Counted from the stretch's first letter, positions 12,090 to 24,010 are shown. The stretch: 64,000 nucleotides of DNA from Brachypterus glaber (GCA_958510825.1 OY294050.1:42793249-42857248); one strand, 5' to 3'. Translations and numbers: made by a program. Notes: generated from the sequence alone by a model not told the origin.

Positions 12090-12197
12090 CCGTTACGTAA
12101 CGTTTATATAGACCCCCCCTCCCCCCTGTCACAAACTGTAAAAATTTCTCTGACCCCCTCCCTAGGCGCGTTACGTAATATATGGACAGCCCCTAAT
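12090..12197. repeat. GTTACGTAA-bounded repeat with C-runs
   Basis: A short block with CGTTACGTAACG near its left side and GCGTTACGTAATATATGG near its right side encloses runs of C. The two ACGTAA blocks are inverted. This kind of sequence is widely dispersed in animal genomes. Noncoding. Confidence 0.45.
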
Positions 12198-12800
12198 GCG
12201 ATATTACAATTTTAATTAATAAATGTAAAATTATTTACATGACAAATTTTGAGGTATCTGGGAAATGCAAAAACTTTCTAAAAATTTTCGCCTGCGGAGC
12301 TAAACTTGGTAAACAATGATGTGATATTACAATTTTAATTGATAGATTTATAAGATTATTTACATTTTAAATTATGAGGTGTCTGGGAAATGTAAAAAAA
12401 TTAAGATTTCTAAAAAAAAATTGCCTGCGGCGCTAAACATGATAAGTTATAATTTAAGAGGTTTTCTCTACTCATTTGCAATTTAATAAAATTGTTTGCT
12501 CTTTGAATTCTTGGAAATTGCCTATCCTGTAAAACTGTAAACTGTAAAAAAAATTGCCTGCTTCGCTAAACTTGTTAAGCAATAATGTGATATTATTGTA
12601 ATTACAACTTTAATTAATATATTTTATAAAACTATTTACATGTCTGCAAGTTCTGATGTGTCTGGGAAATGCGAAAATTTAGGATTTTCTTATTTCCTCT
12701 GTCTATTAGAAGTTTTTTTAATAATTTTTTTTTCAAATTTCGACGTGAAAGTGCGTGACCTTGAAACTTCTAATAAAAATTAACAGCGGCGCTAAACTTG
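12197..12800. repeat. Degenerate tandem repeat, about 120-170 bp unit
   Basis: The series GATATTACAATTTTAATT, TTATTTACAT, GAGGTGTCTGGGAAATG and TTGCCTGCGGCGCTAAAC recurs in the same order at about 12200, 12320 and 12545-12670, with a partial copy near 12780. Units are diverged and have indels. No coding content. Confidence 0.65.
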
Positions 12801-13024
12801 CTTACCAAAATTGCAAAAAAGTCTGACTGCACCCTGCACCCTTTACTGTTAAAAATCTAAATAGGCCATAAATAGACCATAAAAAATACTGTGGCAGTCC
12901 CTGGCTCAGCCCCCCCACCCCCAAGAAAAATCTCGGGTGCGCCACTGTCTACATGCCTCAATTAAGATTATATTTCAGGTACCGCTTACCGCAATGTTTT
13001 AGAATATATTTGCTAAATACTGTA

Positions 13025-13720
13025 TAATGCAAAGAAAACTACATGAAACGTTGCAAGCACCCTGTCAAAACATCGGCACTTTTGTACACTAGAGCCATCT
13101 AGTTTGCAAATTTCAAACTAGGTGTTTTCTTGGATTTTAAATTCTGTATCTTTAAAACATTATATTCTAGCAAAAAACTGTATATAACATTTTTTATAGG
13201 GCTTAAAAAGAGCGTTGATTTAAAATATAATTTTTCGAAATCGTGTTATAAATATGTGAGATATGCTAAAAAAACCTTTTACTGCTTTAAACGCCAATAT
13301 CTCGAAAACGATGCGTTTTAGGAAAACGTTTATAACATTTTTTGACCAATTTAAAATTATCTTTTATATAAGTGCTAAATTAACCAAATACAATAATAAT
13401 TGCCTTAATTATAAACAAAAAACGCTAAAAATAGGAGTTTTACCCTATTTTTACCCCATTACCCCCAATCGTTTACCCCCAAAATCTAATCAGTTTTTCG
13501 GAATACGATAAGAAACAATATGCAAAAAAAACGCAAGTCGATATCTCATGTAGAAATTGAGTTAGAGAGTTTACACCCAGACAGACAGACGGAGGCATTT
13601 TTTTTTTACTGATTTCGACTCAGAATGGTCTAAAACGTCGAGAAATGTAAAAAAGTGGTCAAAGATTTTGACTTTTCGGCGAAGATTTCAATACATCGGC
13701 ACTCTTAGTAGCACTAAGTG
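13025..13720 (+). repeat. Dispersed repeat family A, copy 2
   Basis: About 695 bp present again, inverted, at 31735-32405, and in split diverged form at 2750-4975. It starts near ATGAAACGTTGCAAGCACCC and ends after TTTTGACTTTTCGGCGAAG. It includes a CAGACAGACAGACGG block near 13580. The open frames here are not shared in a way that suggests coding. Confidence 0.75.
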
Positions 13721-13915
13721 CCGATGTAAAAAAAAGAATTACGTTAAGAAGATAACCTTCATTTGAGAAATATTCTTATACCAAGAATCCAAAAAGCAAT
13801 GAAATTAAGTTAATCATGTATTAAGTCAGTTTCAACGTATTGGGGATTCCGAGTATGCCAAAATTTGTGTTAAATTTTAATTTTTATAAAAACACTTTCA
13901 CCCGAAAATAATATA

Positions 13916-13995
13916 CACTGCGCGTCAAAATTAACGGAACACTTAAATTTCAAGATATTTTTAAAGTCGGATTTTGATGTTTTTTTTTTGAAATG
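13916..13995. mobile_element. Truncated Tc1/mariner-like terminus
   Basis: The sequence TA then CACTGCGCGTCAAAATTAAC at 13916 has the form of a Tc1/mariner inverted-repeat end. The matching right end is not visible because a LINE fragment is inserted from 14027. Confidence 0.4.
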
Positions 13996-14026
13996 TAGGT
14001 TTATTCCGCAGTATGACACCCTAATA

Positions 14027-14834
14027 CGCTTTGGTGTGCTATACAGACGGCTCGCGTATGGAAGGCATCCAAAGCTCTGGGGCAGGACTCTTCGTGGAGG
14101 ACCTGGACTTGCAAAAGAGTTTTCCTCGGACAGTCAAGCCGTTCTAAAGCATTGTGCAATCCCAGCACTAGGTCACTCCTAGTCAGGGAGTGTGCAGAAG
14201 CCTTGGAAGAGCTAGCAAGGACCAAAAACGTTCAACTGGTATGGGTACCGGAAACGAGAAGGCAGATGAACTTACAAGACTCGGATCAGGGATATCCTGC
14301 ACGGGGCCGGAACCTATATTGGGTGTTACAAGGAAGCAGGTAAAGACCGCTCTCGATGAGTGGGCTTATACCAAGCTAAAGGAGTAATGGAGAGCGGTCG
14401 ACGGTTGCCGGCAAGCTAGGGACTTCCTGGCTGGCCCAAGCAAATCAAAGGCCGACTGGTTGCTGGAAAAAGGAAGAACTGCACTCAGACAACTTGTAGG
14501 GGTCCTCACGGGCCACTGCAGGCTAAGGAAGCACCTGGCAACAATGCGGATTCTAGAGAGTCCGCTATGCCCAGAGTGCGAAACATCCTCTCATTACTTA
14601 GCCGAGTGTGTCAGATACGACAGGATCAGGTTGCAAGTCTTTGAAACTCAAAGACTCAACCAAGAGGAACTAAGAGATCTCCCCTGGGCCAATATCCTGA
14701 CCTTTATTGAAAGGACGGGCAGGTTCAAGGAGGACTCAAATTAGTAAATGGCTGGTATTGCCTGGGGTGACAAAAAGGGCCAGAAATGGCCTAGTTGTCC
14801 GGCTTTGGCCAACCCAAAAATTTACTACTACTAC
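14027..14834 (+). pseudogene. RNase H-bearing LINE fragment (I/R1-like), copy 1
   Basis: A 5'-truncated LINE 3' end flanked by a 14-bp target duplication ATGACACC(C/G)TAATA (14013-14026 and 14835-14848). It opens with LYTDGSRMEG, the first acidic residue of an RNase H domain. It then has the SDSQ Asp and a damaged end block (NEKAD motif), followed by KTALDEWAYTKLKE and the zinc-knuckle CPECETSSHYLAECV near 14570. It ends in a (TAC)n tail at about 14822-14833. A large deletion removes the AEVYA block. Stop codons and frameshifts make it inactive. The twin copy at 43566-44278 keeps the deleted RNase H block but has lost the zinc knuckle. Confidence 0.8.
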
Positions 14835-14883
14835 ATGACACCGTAATAGAATTTCGTATTCAAATTTCAGTTTTGAGCATATA

Positions 14884-15618
14884 CAGCCTGTTCCAGAACT
14901 CGCGTACCGAAATTTAAGAGGTGATTCTACATCCAAAAATATGAAAAAAAGTTTCTATAAAGGTTGGTCCGGAAATGAGCCCTAAGGGAGCTACGGCCCT
15001 TCGAAGATGACGTATTGAATGGGGAACAAAAAAAAGCACCAATAAAATTTTAATGCTGCAGGGTGATTCTTCATTTAAAACTGAGCAAAAAAGTATTATA
15101 CACCAAAACACCTAAATTTAATATTAAAGGAGTAATAGCCTTTTAAAAAGTAACGTTTTTGGTGGCACAAAATGTTACTTCCTCTTAATTGCATTTTTTT
15201 TTTTGATAACGGTTGCTCCTACAGTGTTACACTATATGATATTTTATATGTATTTTTACTCTAGAAATCTATATTTTTTACAACAAATCCAAAAAACATA
15301 CACATAGAAAAGTTTGGGGCAAAAATGTTTTAAGCCTCATATATTTTGTCCGTCTGGGCACGCCTCTGGATAAATTAAAAAAATAAATTAACATAAACTT
15401 ATTGCCCTTATTAATACTAGTATACATGCAAAAGCTCACCGCTCTAGCTTAAACGGTACCCGAGTTATTAATTAAAAACCTTATTTTTATTACAATTTTA
15501 AAGGGCCCTAGATCCCTTAGGGCTCATTTCCGGACCAACCTTTATAGGAACTTTTTTTATATTTTTGGATCTAGAATCACCTCTTAAATTTTGGCATGCC
15601 AGTTATGGATCACCCTGT
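14884..15618. mobile_element. Family D palindromic MITE, copy 2
   Basis: 735 bp with TA on both sides (14882-14883, 15619-15620). The left and right halves are inverted repeats; shared landmarks are AAATTTAAGAGGTGATTCTA and TTTATAGGAACTTTT. The inner part (15085-15400) is also found at 36850-37170. It resembles the 1018-1767 element in plan. No transposase frame is present. Confidence 0.7.
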
Positions 15619-15619
15619 A

Positions 15620-16160
15620 CATAGTGCAAAAGTGACAATAAATTTTCTTCCCGAAATTTGTAACAAGGATAACCAGAACAATGGAAATTTATCCCTTACC
15701 CTCCAGGGTGTCACAATTGTGACTTTAGTTCTTTATTTTTTCTTTTTAAATGGACATAACCGAGGACATAACTAATTTAAATTTTTAACTAATTCGTTCG
15801 AAGAAGGGTCTTCACGGCTAGTAAATAAATAAAATTTACCAAGGTAGAAGTATACTGTAATCCTAGACGGGAAAGTGGTTGTTTTCTGGGTCGAGAGAAG
15901 ATATGGGCAGGGGAGACCTGTCGAGCCTGGCCACTTCTAGAGACCCATAAAAACACTATTCCTGCGTGGATGACATATTATTTTTTATGTTTCATAAAAA
16001 AAAGTTTTAAAAAGTACAAAATATTTAAGTTTTAAAACGGTTAGGTACTAATAAAAAGTTATTATCAAATATAAAATGCTATAAAGAAGTACAGTATTAT
16101 TGTACAGTACAGTACAGTATTATTTCATAACCTAAATTATTGATTAATAAAATTAAATTA
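15620..16160. other. No gene seen
   Basis: AT-rich, with a GC-richer stretch near 15855-15960 that I could not place and a short CAGTACAGTACAGTA repeat near 16100. Confidence 0.5.
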
Positions 16161-16164
16161 GTAG

Positions 16165-16965
16165 AGCTCTGTACAACTAGAATTATGAAACAGAAGACGT
16201 CTATCCTATCTCTATCTTATTTGTGCACGGCACGCCACTACCAACTTAAATAAATTAAAAAAATATTGCATTTTTTTCAACAATTACCGTTGATTTTTGT
16301 AAATAAAGCTAAAGAAATGAATATTTTTTGCTAAGAAATAAAACTGATGATTTAATAGTAAAATAAAGAATGAAATATAAATCCTATTAATTGTTCTTAG
16401 GTTGATTGCTTAAACTGTTTATTTATTTACAAAACATAACCTCAAATATGAAAAGATAAATATGAATTTATTTAATGTTTATCATATTTATTATTAACTA
16501 TATATTATTATTATATATTTTAATATCGTTACCAGTTTCTACATTTCAAGAAATTAATATTATGACGAGCGTTATTTCTGTTATAGCTACCAAAATGCCA
16601 AGATGTTTTTACAAGGGTTGCAAAAGTCCAAACGAATTTCGCCTAGGCTTTAAATCTAAGGTATAAAGAAAGAACTTACCTTTGGCAAACAATATTTAAA
16701 TATTAAAACTCGTAAAAGTACTATAATAGTCAATAAAAACACAATATTTAGTAAACACACAAAAAACTGAAATCAAAACAATATCAAACGCAGCTCACAC
16801 AATGACAGTGGCTAAAGAAAATGGCGTTACTGACAGTGCAGCCAACACAAAACCTAGGAGATTTTTTTTTCTTTATGTTGGTGATATTACTTCTATCCTT
16901 TTTTGGTAGAACTTTTGTCCCTGTCTAATCTAAATGGAAAAATCCCCATTGACGTAAAATACTAA
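16165..16965 (+). repeat. Dispersed repeat family C, copy 1, with exon-like frame
   Basis: About 800 bp present again in inverted orientation at 24395-25212, at high similarity. A third copy at 31145-31563 keeps only the two ends. Within it a frame at 16475-16666 ends MPRCFYKGCKSPNEFRLGF, and the last codons run into TCTAAG|GTATAAAG, a good splice-donor context. A Cys-x4-Cys start could be the first part of a zinc-binding domain such as THAP, but that is only a guess. In copy 2 some bases in this frame differ. The family may be a non-autonomous element that kept a first exon. Confidence 0.6.
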
Positions 16966-16967
16966 TA

Positions 16968-17181
16968 AAAACTTTTCGCAAAAAAATGAACCTACTTCTG
17001 TGTCTCTAAAAAGTAAAAAACACTTAAATCGGTGCCAATTTCACCATTCCTTAAATTTATTACTAACAATTGTGTTTTCATTATTTTATTATTGTTTGCT
17101 GTGAAACTGGCACCGACTTAAGTATTTTTTATTTTTTAGAGACACAGAAGTCGGTTCATTTTTTTTTTCGAAAAGTTTTTA
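16968..17181. repeat. 214-bp palindromic MITE-like hairpin
   Basis: Arms of about 80 bp are inverted repeats, with AAAACTTTTCG at the left end and CGAAAAGTTTT at the right, and GAGACACAGAAG in the right arm. The loop is about 55 bp. Noncoding. Confidence 0.65.
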
Positions 17182-17959
17182 TTTTTTACTTTTTAGAGGC
17201 ACAGAACTTGCAGATTTGTAACGTCATCCAAGCTAAATTATAATTGTCCTTCCATCTCGGCAAGCTGATGAGGTCACAACGTACTAACAGTGCGTTGTGA
17301 CGTCATTATCTTAAAGATAAATTTCTAAAAAATAAAAGTAATATTTTTATTTCAGCGCCCAAGATTCCAACCAACCTTATTTTAAACGAAATACTAAAAA
17401 AAATCTTGTTAAACTTTAAGCGTTAAGTAATAATCAAATAACGCCTTATGGTAAAATCACAAAATTTATCACTTTCTCTTGGTATTTGGCCTGTAGCCCA
17501 AAGAATTAAGTTTAGCGGCATTTAAAAGATTTTCAGTGTGCCGCAATATTTGAGTGACCCTTTAATCAAGTTATCCGGCTTATCAGAGTTATCCGATATT
17601 TCTCTAAAAATTTGGTTGGTAGTAGAACCAAATTAAGACGTTTTTAAGTGAAATTGCGTTAAAATTATTAGATTTATCTTAATTATCCGGCTTACCCGGA
17701 ATTATCCGATCGTAAAATTAAAACGGGACCACCTCATGAATGCCCTCTTTAAGTTGCAAAAAGTTTCATCAAATTCCGTTCATTCGTTCTAAAGTTATGC
17801 GGGAACAAACATAAAAAAAAGTCACAAGTCGAATTGATAACCTCCTAAAATTAAAAATATTGGTTTCTTTAACTAAAAATTAATTTAAAAATTGGGTTTT
17901 TGTAATTTTTTTTTCTCTTCTAGCCTCGAAAAGAAGCACTTTTTGTAGGCAAACTAGGC

Positions 17960-19897
17960 AAGAAGAACGGACTCTAACCTTGTGTACGATAAACAGTTTG
18001 TTAATATAAAGAAGGCCCCATTGTATCCTTATTGTGATGTTTATAATGCTATGAATTCTATTAAAAATAAAAATTCTTGTGGAAATGACGGTTTATCATT
18101 AAACATTATCTCAAAGATCATGGATATAGTTATAGTACCTTTTATATATCTAGTTAACCAATCGTTATTTCAAGGCTATTTTCCTGATACTTAAAACGGC
18201 TGTAATTTCTCCGTTACATAAAAAAGGTGATAAAAGTAATATTGATAATTATCGCCAAATATCCATTTTGCCCACATTTTCTAAAATCATAGAAAAAATA
18301 GTATTTAAGTTAGTTGTAGATTACTTAGAACAAAATAAAATTTTATCATCCTCACAGCATGGTTTCCGAAAGGATAAATCAGTTGAATCGGCAACTTTTC
18401 AACTGCTCGACTTTGTTTATTCGGAACTGGATAATAATAAATTTGTCATTTGTCTTCAGTTCGATTTAACAAAGGCATTTGACACAGTACGTCCTGATTT
18501 TGTTAAAATTAAATTAGAAAACACAGGAATGCCTCAGTACATTGTAAACTTCCTTTATTCCTATTTGGTTAAAAGACAATCATTTATTAGATTAAATAAA
18601 AAAATACGCTCAGAAGTATTTTTTTCCAAATTAGGCGTGCCTCAAGGATCCATATTGGGGCCTTTATTGTTCCTAATTTATATTAATGACCTCCCAGATT
18701 ATATAAAAAATATTTTAATTGTCATGTTTGCCGATGACACAACTATTTTACTTTCTGCTTTTAGTTCGGTGGAACTTTATTTATTGGTATTAAGGGTAAT
18801 TAATGATTTTGAGTCGTGGTGTCAGAGAAATAAATTAATATTAAATAGCAGTAAAACAGTTGCAATAAATTTCTGTATCAGACGAGGTCTTCCCCAGGGT
18901 TTCACAATCCCTGATATTTCACTGAGTGAGACAACAAAATTTCTAGGAACCCATTTTGATCAGAATCTTTCCTGGGATACACATATAAACATGGTTTGTA
19001 AGAAGCTTAGTAGTGCATACTTTGGTATCCTAAAAATGAAGAGTGAATTAGACGAGCCGGGAATACTCAGCTTGTACTACTAGCTGGCTTATTCACACAT
19101 TTCTTACAGTATTATCAGTTGGGGCAGTGGTTATAACTTGCTCAGAGTTTTTGTTGCTCAAAAGAGGCTTCTTAGATTAATATTTGGTATGGACTTTAGG
19201 GAAACGTGTAGAGAGGTATTTAAACAAAAAAGTATATTGACTGTGTTTAGTATTTACATTTATAGGTGTGTCCTATACGTAAAAAAGAATTTTGAAAAGT
19301 TCACAGTTCGCTCTGATATCAACTCTTACAGAACTAGACAGAGCCGTAATCTGGAAATACCACGTCATAGAACATCATTCTATAAAAGATCACCATTATA
19401 TTCTTGTGTAACGTTTTATAATAAACTACCGTCAGATCTGCGTGAAATTTCATCTTATAATATTTTTAAAAAGACAGTTAAATCATTTTTTATTAAAAAA
19501 GCGTACTATTCCGTTAATGAATTTTGTTAGATACTTAAGTATTTATTTTATTTACTGTGTTATTTAGAGTTTATTTTATCTTTTAATTGTTTTATTGTCT
19601 TTTATATTTTAATCAGTATTTATTTATATATTGTATTTATTAATTTTTCTACTTTATTTTAATTGTGTTTTTTAACTGTCTTATATCTTTAAATTTATCT
19701 TTTAATTGTCTTAATGTCTTGTTTTTATTCTGATGTATATTTATTTATTCTGTTATATTTTTAAATTATTTTTAATATCTTATATTTCCATTTCTATATT
19801 TTTTGTGAATCACTTGTATTATGACTTGCCATATGTACTTTTATGTATCTTCGATGGTAAATAAACATTATTTTTATTATTATTATTATTATTATTG
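17960..19897 (+). mobile_element. 5'-truncated jockey-like LINE
   Basis: The fragment starts within the pre-RT region and runs through RT, the C-terminal domain and an AT-rich 3' untranslated region to an (ATT)n tail at about 19870-19897. The same 3' end (TATGACTTGCCAT then GGTAAATAAAC and ATT repeats) occurs inverted at 30786-31090, which defines a family with at least two copies here. Confidence 0.8.
17982..19530 (+). pseudogene. Jockey-like reverse transcriptase, nearly intact
   Basis: The frame from 17982 covers the pre-finger block (NSCGNDGLSLNIISK) to FPDT, then shifts by one base near 18190. The main frame gives SPLHKKGDKSNIDNYRQISI, the palm with QFDLTKAFDTV (first Asp), GVPQGSILGPLLFLIYINDL and FADDTT (near 18730). 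The thumb TKFLGTHFDQNLSWDTH follows. A single TAG at 19081-19083 interrupts an otherwise continuous frame to the stop at 19528-19530. The end shows TSFYKRSPLYSC and FYNKLPSDLREISSYNIFKK, typical of jockey-type C-termini. Only two lesions break the visible coding region, so the copy is fairly young. No RNase H domain is seen. Confidence 0.85.
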
Positions 19898-19937
19898 GTA
19901 TTAATTATTTTCACACTAGCCCTTTTGTTCTCTACAA

Positions 19938-20977
19938 AATATTAAGATATTTTAAATATTATTTCCTTTAAAATTTATACAAAATAGAAAGTTTAAATTT
20001 TAATATGAGTCAAATAAATGCTAAATGAGGTTTACCAGAATATTAGGAAAGCAAGAACTACAATGGTAGAAATTTAACGTTAGAATAACGTTTTTATAAT
20101 GTTGAAAAACTGTATAAAAGTACGTTATAAAATATGTGCAAATGTCCCGCTCTTTAACATTAGAATCTAAAGTTAGTTAATAACGTTAATCTAACGTTAG
20201 ATCTTTAAGTTGGAAATACGTTATAAGTACGTTTAATTTATATCTTTTGGAGGGGGCGTGGCCAACAAGGAAATTTCTGACTGTCGTATTGGTAGAACTG
20301 AATTTTTATAAAATGGCTTCCGGAAAAAAAATCATATAAATAAATCTTAATATATTTTAGCAATCATAATATTTTTAAACAGAATTTTGTTATATTTATA
20401 TATAAAATAGCCAACTTTTTAGGTGACCCTAAATATTTTTCGTGTAATAAGCTGTTATAGTTCGATAAATATGTTTACCTAGCAGAAAAACTTTATATTA
20501 AGGAGAAGAAGAAGAAGAAGAAAAATCTTTTAGTATTTTTATCTTATTTTTTATAATTTGCAAGGTTTTCATGGATAATTATCAAACCTATAGGCATATA
20601 GCTGTCTGTAATAAGTATTTTCTACTATATCTATATAAAGTCAAAAAATATTGAAAGTTAAAATAAGGTTAGAAAAAGGTTAGAAATAAGTTATGTAACT
20701 AACGTCAGATTTATGTATTTTATAACTTTTTGGTCAAAAGTTAGTTTTTAACGTTAGATCTATATATTTTATATCGTTTTTGTATAACATTAGAGACTAA
20801 ACATAAAAATGTCACTAATCTAATGTTAAGTTAGATTTATGTACTTTTCTACCAGGGTAAGATATTTTAAATGTTATTTTCTTTCAAATTTATGCAAAAT
20901 ACAAAGTTTAAATTTTAATATGAGTCAAATAAATGCTAAATGAGGTTTACCAGAATATTAGGAAAGCAAGAACTATG
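19938..20977. repeat. 117-bp direct repeats flanking a MITE-like element
   Basis: The block at about 19945-20059 (TATGAGTCAAATAAATGC, GAGGTTTACCAGAATATTAG) is repeated almost identically at about 20860-20974. Between them, about 20062-20853, lies a sequence whose ends are inverted (TGGTAGAAATTTAACGTTAG left, CTGGTAGAAA read inward from the right). This could be a local tandem duplication containing the element. Fragments of the same terminus appear at 42240-42550. It also holds a short (GAA)n run near 20505. Confidence 0.6.
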
Positions 20978-21564
20978 TTATAAACCTTTTTTGTATTGAT
21001 CACCAAAGTTGTGGTTATGGTTATGATTGATGATAATATTACCAATATATTATATTGTGTCAATTTGTTACGAATATTTACGAATGTGTTGGTAACACTG
21101 TAGTAAACATTATAAGTAGTTTTTTTTGTTCTGTCAAGATAGATAGCGGATAGATATTGGTAAAATTACAAGAATTTCGTTTGGACTTTTTAACTAAAAC
21201 AAAAAGGTTTTTATTCGATTGATTTTAAAAGCGAAAAGTTAAACTTTGTGGCCCTAGGGCCGGTTTCAGAAGTATTATTATTTTCATAACAGACACATTT
21301 TAACAGAAATGAATTACCAAGCTATATCTGTTTTAATTTTAAAATTAAACCGCACGGAAAACAAACCATTCAATTGTTTTTTTAGCGATTTTATTGGATA
21401 GCAATTTGTCATGGATAACTAGATAAGTAATAAGAGAGTAAAAAGAAATATTTTTTGCAATTTAAAATTAAGTATACTTTAATAATTTATTATAATTATT
21501 AACAATCGAATAAAACATATTGTATAATACACGGGCAAAAAGTTAAATTTCGATTTCGTTACTC

Positions 21565-21587
21565 GGGCCGGCCCCAAAGGCCGGCCC
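21565..21587. repeat. GC-rich perfect hairpin
   Basis: Nine-base arms GGGCCGGCC and GGCCGGCCC enclose a CCAAA loop, in otherwise AT-rich DNA. The neighbouring AAAAGTTAAA blocks at 21230 and 21540 suggest a repeat context. No gene is near. Confidence 0.6.
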
Positions 21588-21659
21588 TCGGCTTCTAAAA
21601 ACCTACTCAATCGAAAAACTTAACTTTTCAACACTTTCACAGAAACACTTGTTTTGAGC

Positions 21660-23240
21660 ACTATTTTAAATGTCAAAAGTGAGTTTTTTTTCCACTAGTA
21701 ATTTTTCACCCACTATTTTACGTACAGCTTTTGATCTCACCCAAAATTAGTTACATACCCTATTAATTAAGTATTATAACTATTCTATAAATAGAAGCAC
21801 GTTAACTAAACCATAAAAATTAAAGAAAACCCCAAATTATTCTTTAGTTTTTGAATAAAATTCAGTTTTTATTAAAAATTCTGTCATCACCGCGTCCATT
21901 TTGACGTTTGTAAGAAATGTAAAACTAGCAATTGTTTATTTTTAATAGGCATACTTAGACCATGGCTACCAATTATTTTAGTATTAAGAAAACTTAATCT
22001 TAATATTTTTGACATAATTTTTCGCAAAATTATAGATTTTTATTTAAAAATAAAAGGTGTTGGATAAAATTAAATTCTCAACTCTTGTATTAAGTGATTT
22101 TATCTACTTAATACACTAGTTAAGAAAATAGCTATTATAAACTTTTATCAATATGGACTGTCAACTCCTAATTTATTTTACAAGAAAAATAGGTTAAGCA
22201 CAAAACTTTTTTAGGTTTATTTTATCATAGGTTGGAAATATAATTTTTTTTAATGAGGTTAGAACAGTAACAATCCATAAAGAAGAAAAGAGGACTAAAA
22301 GTCCAGCCTGCGCAAGATTATTTTGTGACAGAACGGGTCAGCGAAATGACGTAACGCAATTTATCTGACCTTGCGCAGTACGCATTTCTGTCAGCTGTGA
22401 AATACTGTCGGTCGTAAAACAATTCCTCACCCCATTTGTCGGATCTCGAAAAATCCCCCAGTAAAAACTCAAAATAGAGATATGGCAAACTAATACTGGG
22501 GTGACGAATTATTAGTAGTTTGTTTATACTGTCAGTACTGTCAGATCGTCGTTTGTTTTTGTTAATTTTTCGACTTCTACTGTGTTTTAATTGTTTTTTT
22601 TTGCTGCATTTGTTTATAACTTTAAACATGATCTGTATTGTTGCTTTATGAAGAGCAAAGGGTCAATCCCTGGTGTACTCAAATTAGGTGTACAAAATCC
22701 CGAAATTCAAACACACCTCGAAAAATTCTTATAAAATAATAAAAAAAAACAATTTCGACGTTTCTTCGTAGATATTTATTGTTTTTTGTTGCATTTTTTA
22801 CAATTTTTATTTGACGCATAAAACTAAGGTTAAAAAATACTTGTCAAAAACAATAATAATAGTGCGCATGTGCAAGTTTATCGCAGATGCGCAAGGCACA
22901 TTTATCACACTTTTTCGCAACTGCTTTGGAGGTCTTTCCTTGTCTATGTAACAATCATATAAAACATAAAATATTACCAAAATAATTGAATTTAAACAAA
23001 GTTTGGTACTGCTGCTCTCATAATAACAATCATGGCTCGCCATCTAAGAGGTTAAATCTAAAGACAACAGTTAAAAAAGAGCTCTTTTCTGCCCTTGGTA
23101 AAAAAGTAAGTAAAAATGATATATCTGCAACTTTTTATAATGCACAAAAAGGATATTTTAATGTATGATTGGGAATAAAAACGTTTTTTCAACTTTAAGC
23201 TAATTCTGGTAGTAAAAAATACTTAAACCATTTATTTTTA
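21660..23240. other. No recognised gene
   Basis: AT-rich. A minus-strand frame of 103 codons at 22318-22629 has no recognisable domain and overlaps short inverted GC patches (GCGCAAG and CTTGCGC near 22310 and 22370). A 60-codon plus frame at 22986-23168 is likewise unplaced. I do not call either a gene. Confidence 0.5.
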
Positions 23241-23792
23241 ATTTTTTAGTTCCAAAACTCGAGTATAGTAATTTGAGGGTATATTAAAAACCCTCTGGAA
23301 AATATGAAAAAAATGTCAAAAAAAAATCCATCTTCATTCAATTCAAAAATAAGAACGTTTTAAGTGGACCAATACTGTTGCTGATGTTAAATTACCTTAA
23401 AAAGTTGAATTTGTAGCTATGGAAGCAAATTTAATTATTGCAGGTACATATTCTGTAGACATGGTGATTAATGTGACATAAATATTTATTAATGTCAAAA
23501 AATCACCGCGGGATGGAGTGACCCTATAAAAATAGAATATTTGATAGCCTCTGTCGGTTTTGTCAAAATATAATAATCTAAAAAGATTCTAAAGTTGAAA
23601 GTCTCAAACAATGCACACGTCAAGTGTCCAAAAGTCCAAAAAGTCCAAACCATAGTTACTAATAAGCAGGGAAAAACTAATTTGTAGGTAATTTAACATC
23701 AGCAACAGGATTGGTCAGATTAAATAGCTTCCTTTTTAATTAGTATTGAAGATGGATTTTTTTAAAAAATTTTTTCATATTTTCCAGAGGGT

Positions 23793-24010
23793 ATAAACAA
23801 CTTTCACTTTCGGGTTTAGACCGTGTTAATGGATTTTTCACTTTCCGACGTTTCGTCTCTTACTACTAGAGACATCTTCAGATTAATCCCTGAAGATGTC
23901 TCTAGTAGTAAGAGACGAAACGTCGGAAAGTGAAAATCCATTAACACGGTCTAAACCCGAAAGTGAAAGTTGTTTATATCTTAATGGCCGTGAAAGCTTA
24001 AAATCTAAAA
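23793..24010 (+). mobile_element. Penelope/retrozyme-like short insert, inverted dimer
   Basis: The insert has a 12-bp target duplication and consists largely of two inverted arms (about 23797-23885 and 23886-23975) whose centre is near 23886. Each arm carries a hammerhead-like core; only the plus-strand core has a pairing stem I. It ends in an A-rich tail (TCTAAAA). Short retrotransposed DNA with hammerhead cores is known from Penelope-like elements and retrozymes; assignment to one of these is inference. No protein is encoded. Confidence 0.6.
23887..23927 (+). ncRNA. Type I minimal hammerhead ribozyme motif
   Basis: In order: stem I 5' strand TCC (23887-23889); core CTGAAGA (23890-23896); stem II GTCTCT with AGAGAC around an AGTAGTA loop; core GAAA (23917-23920); a palindromic minimal stem III ACGT; the cleavage triplet GTC (23922-23924); stem I 3' strand GGA. 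All conserved core bases of a hammerhead are present. The palindromic stem III would favour a dimeric fold. Known use in Penelope-like elements is self-cleavage of tandem transcripts. Activity is not shown here. The inverted arm on the minus strand (about 23836-23878) keeps the core but lacks stem I pairing. Confidence 0.65.

Noticed and set aside
13130..13511. Two overlapping plus frames in family A.
   Set aside because: Low-complexity Lys/Phe/Tyr-rich reading of AT-rich repeat DNA; the inverted copy at 31735 does not keep them.
17265..17310. CTGATGA followed by a long perfect hairpin, as in a hammerhead.
   Set aside because: The base after the hairpin is GTCA instead of GAAA, so the catalytic core is missing.
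22318..22629. 103-codon minus-strand frame.
   Set aside because: No recognisable domain, biased lysine-rich start, and inverted GC patches under its end; no second copy or homologue could be seen.
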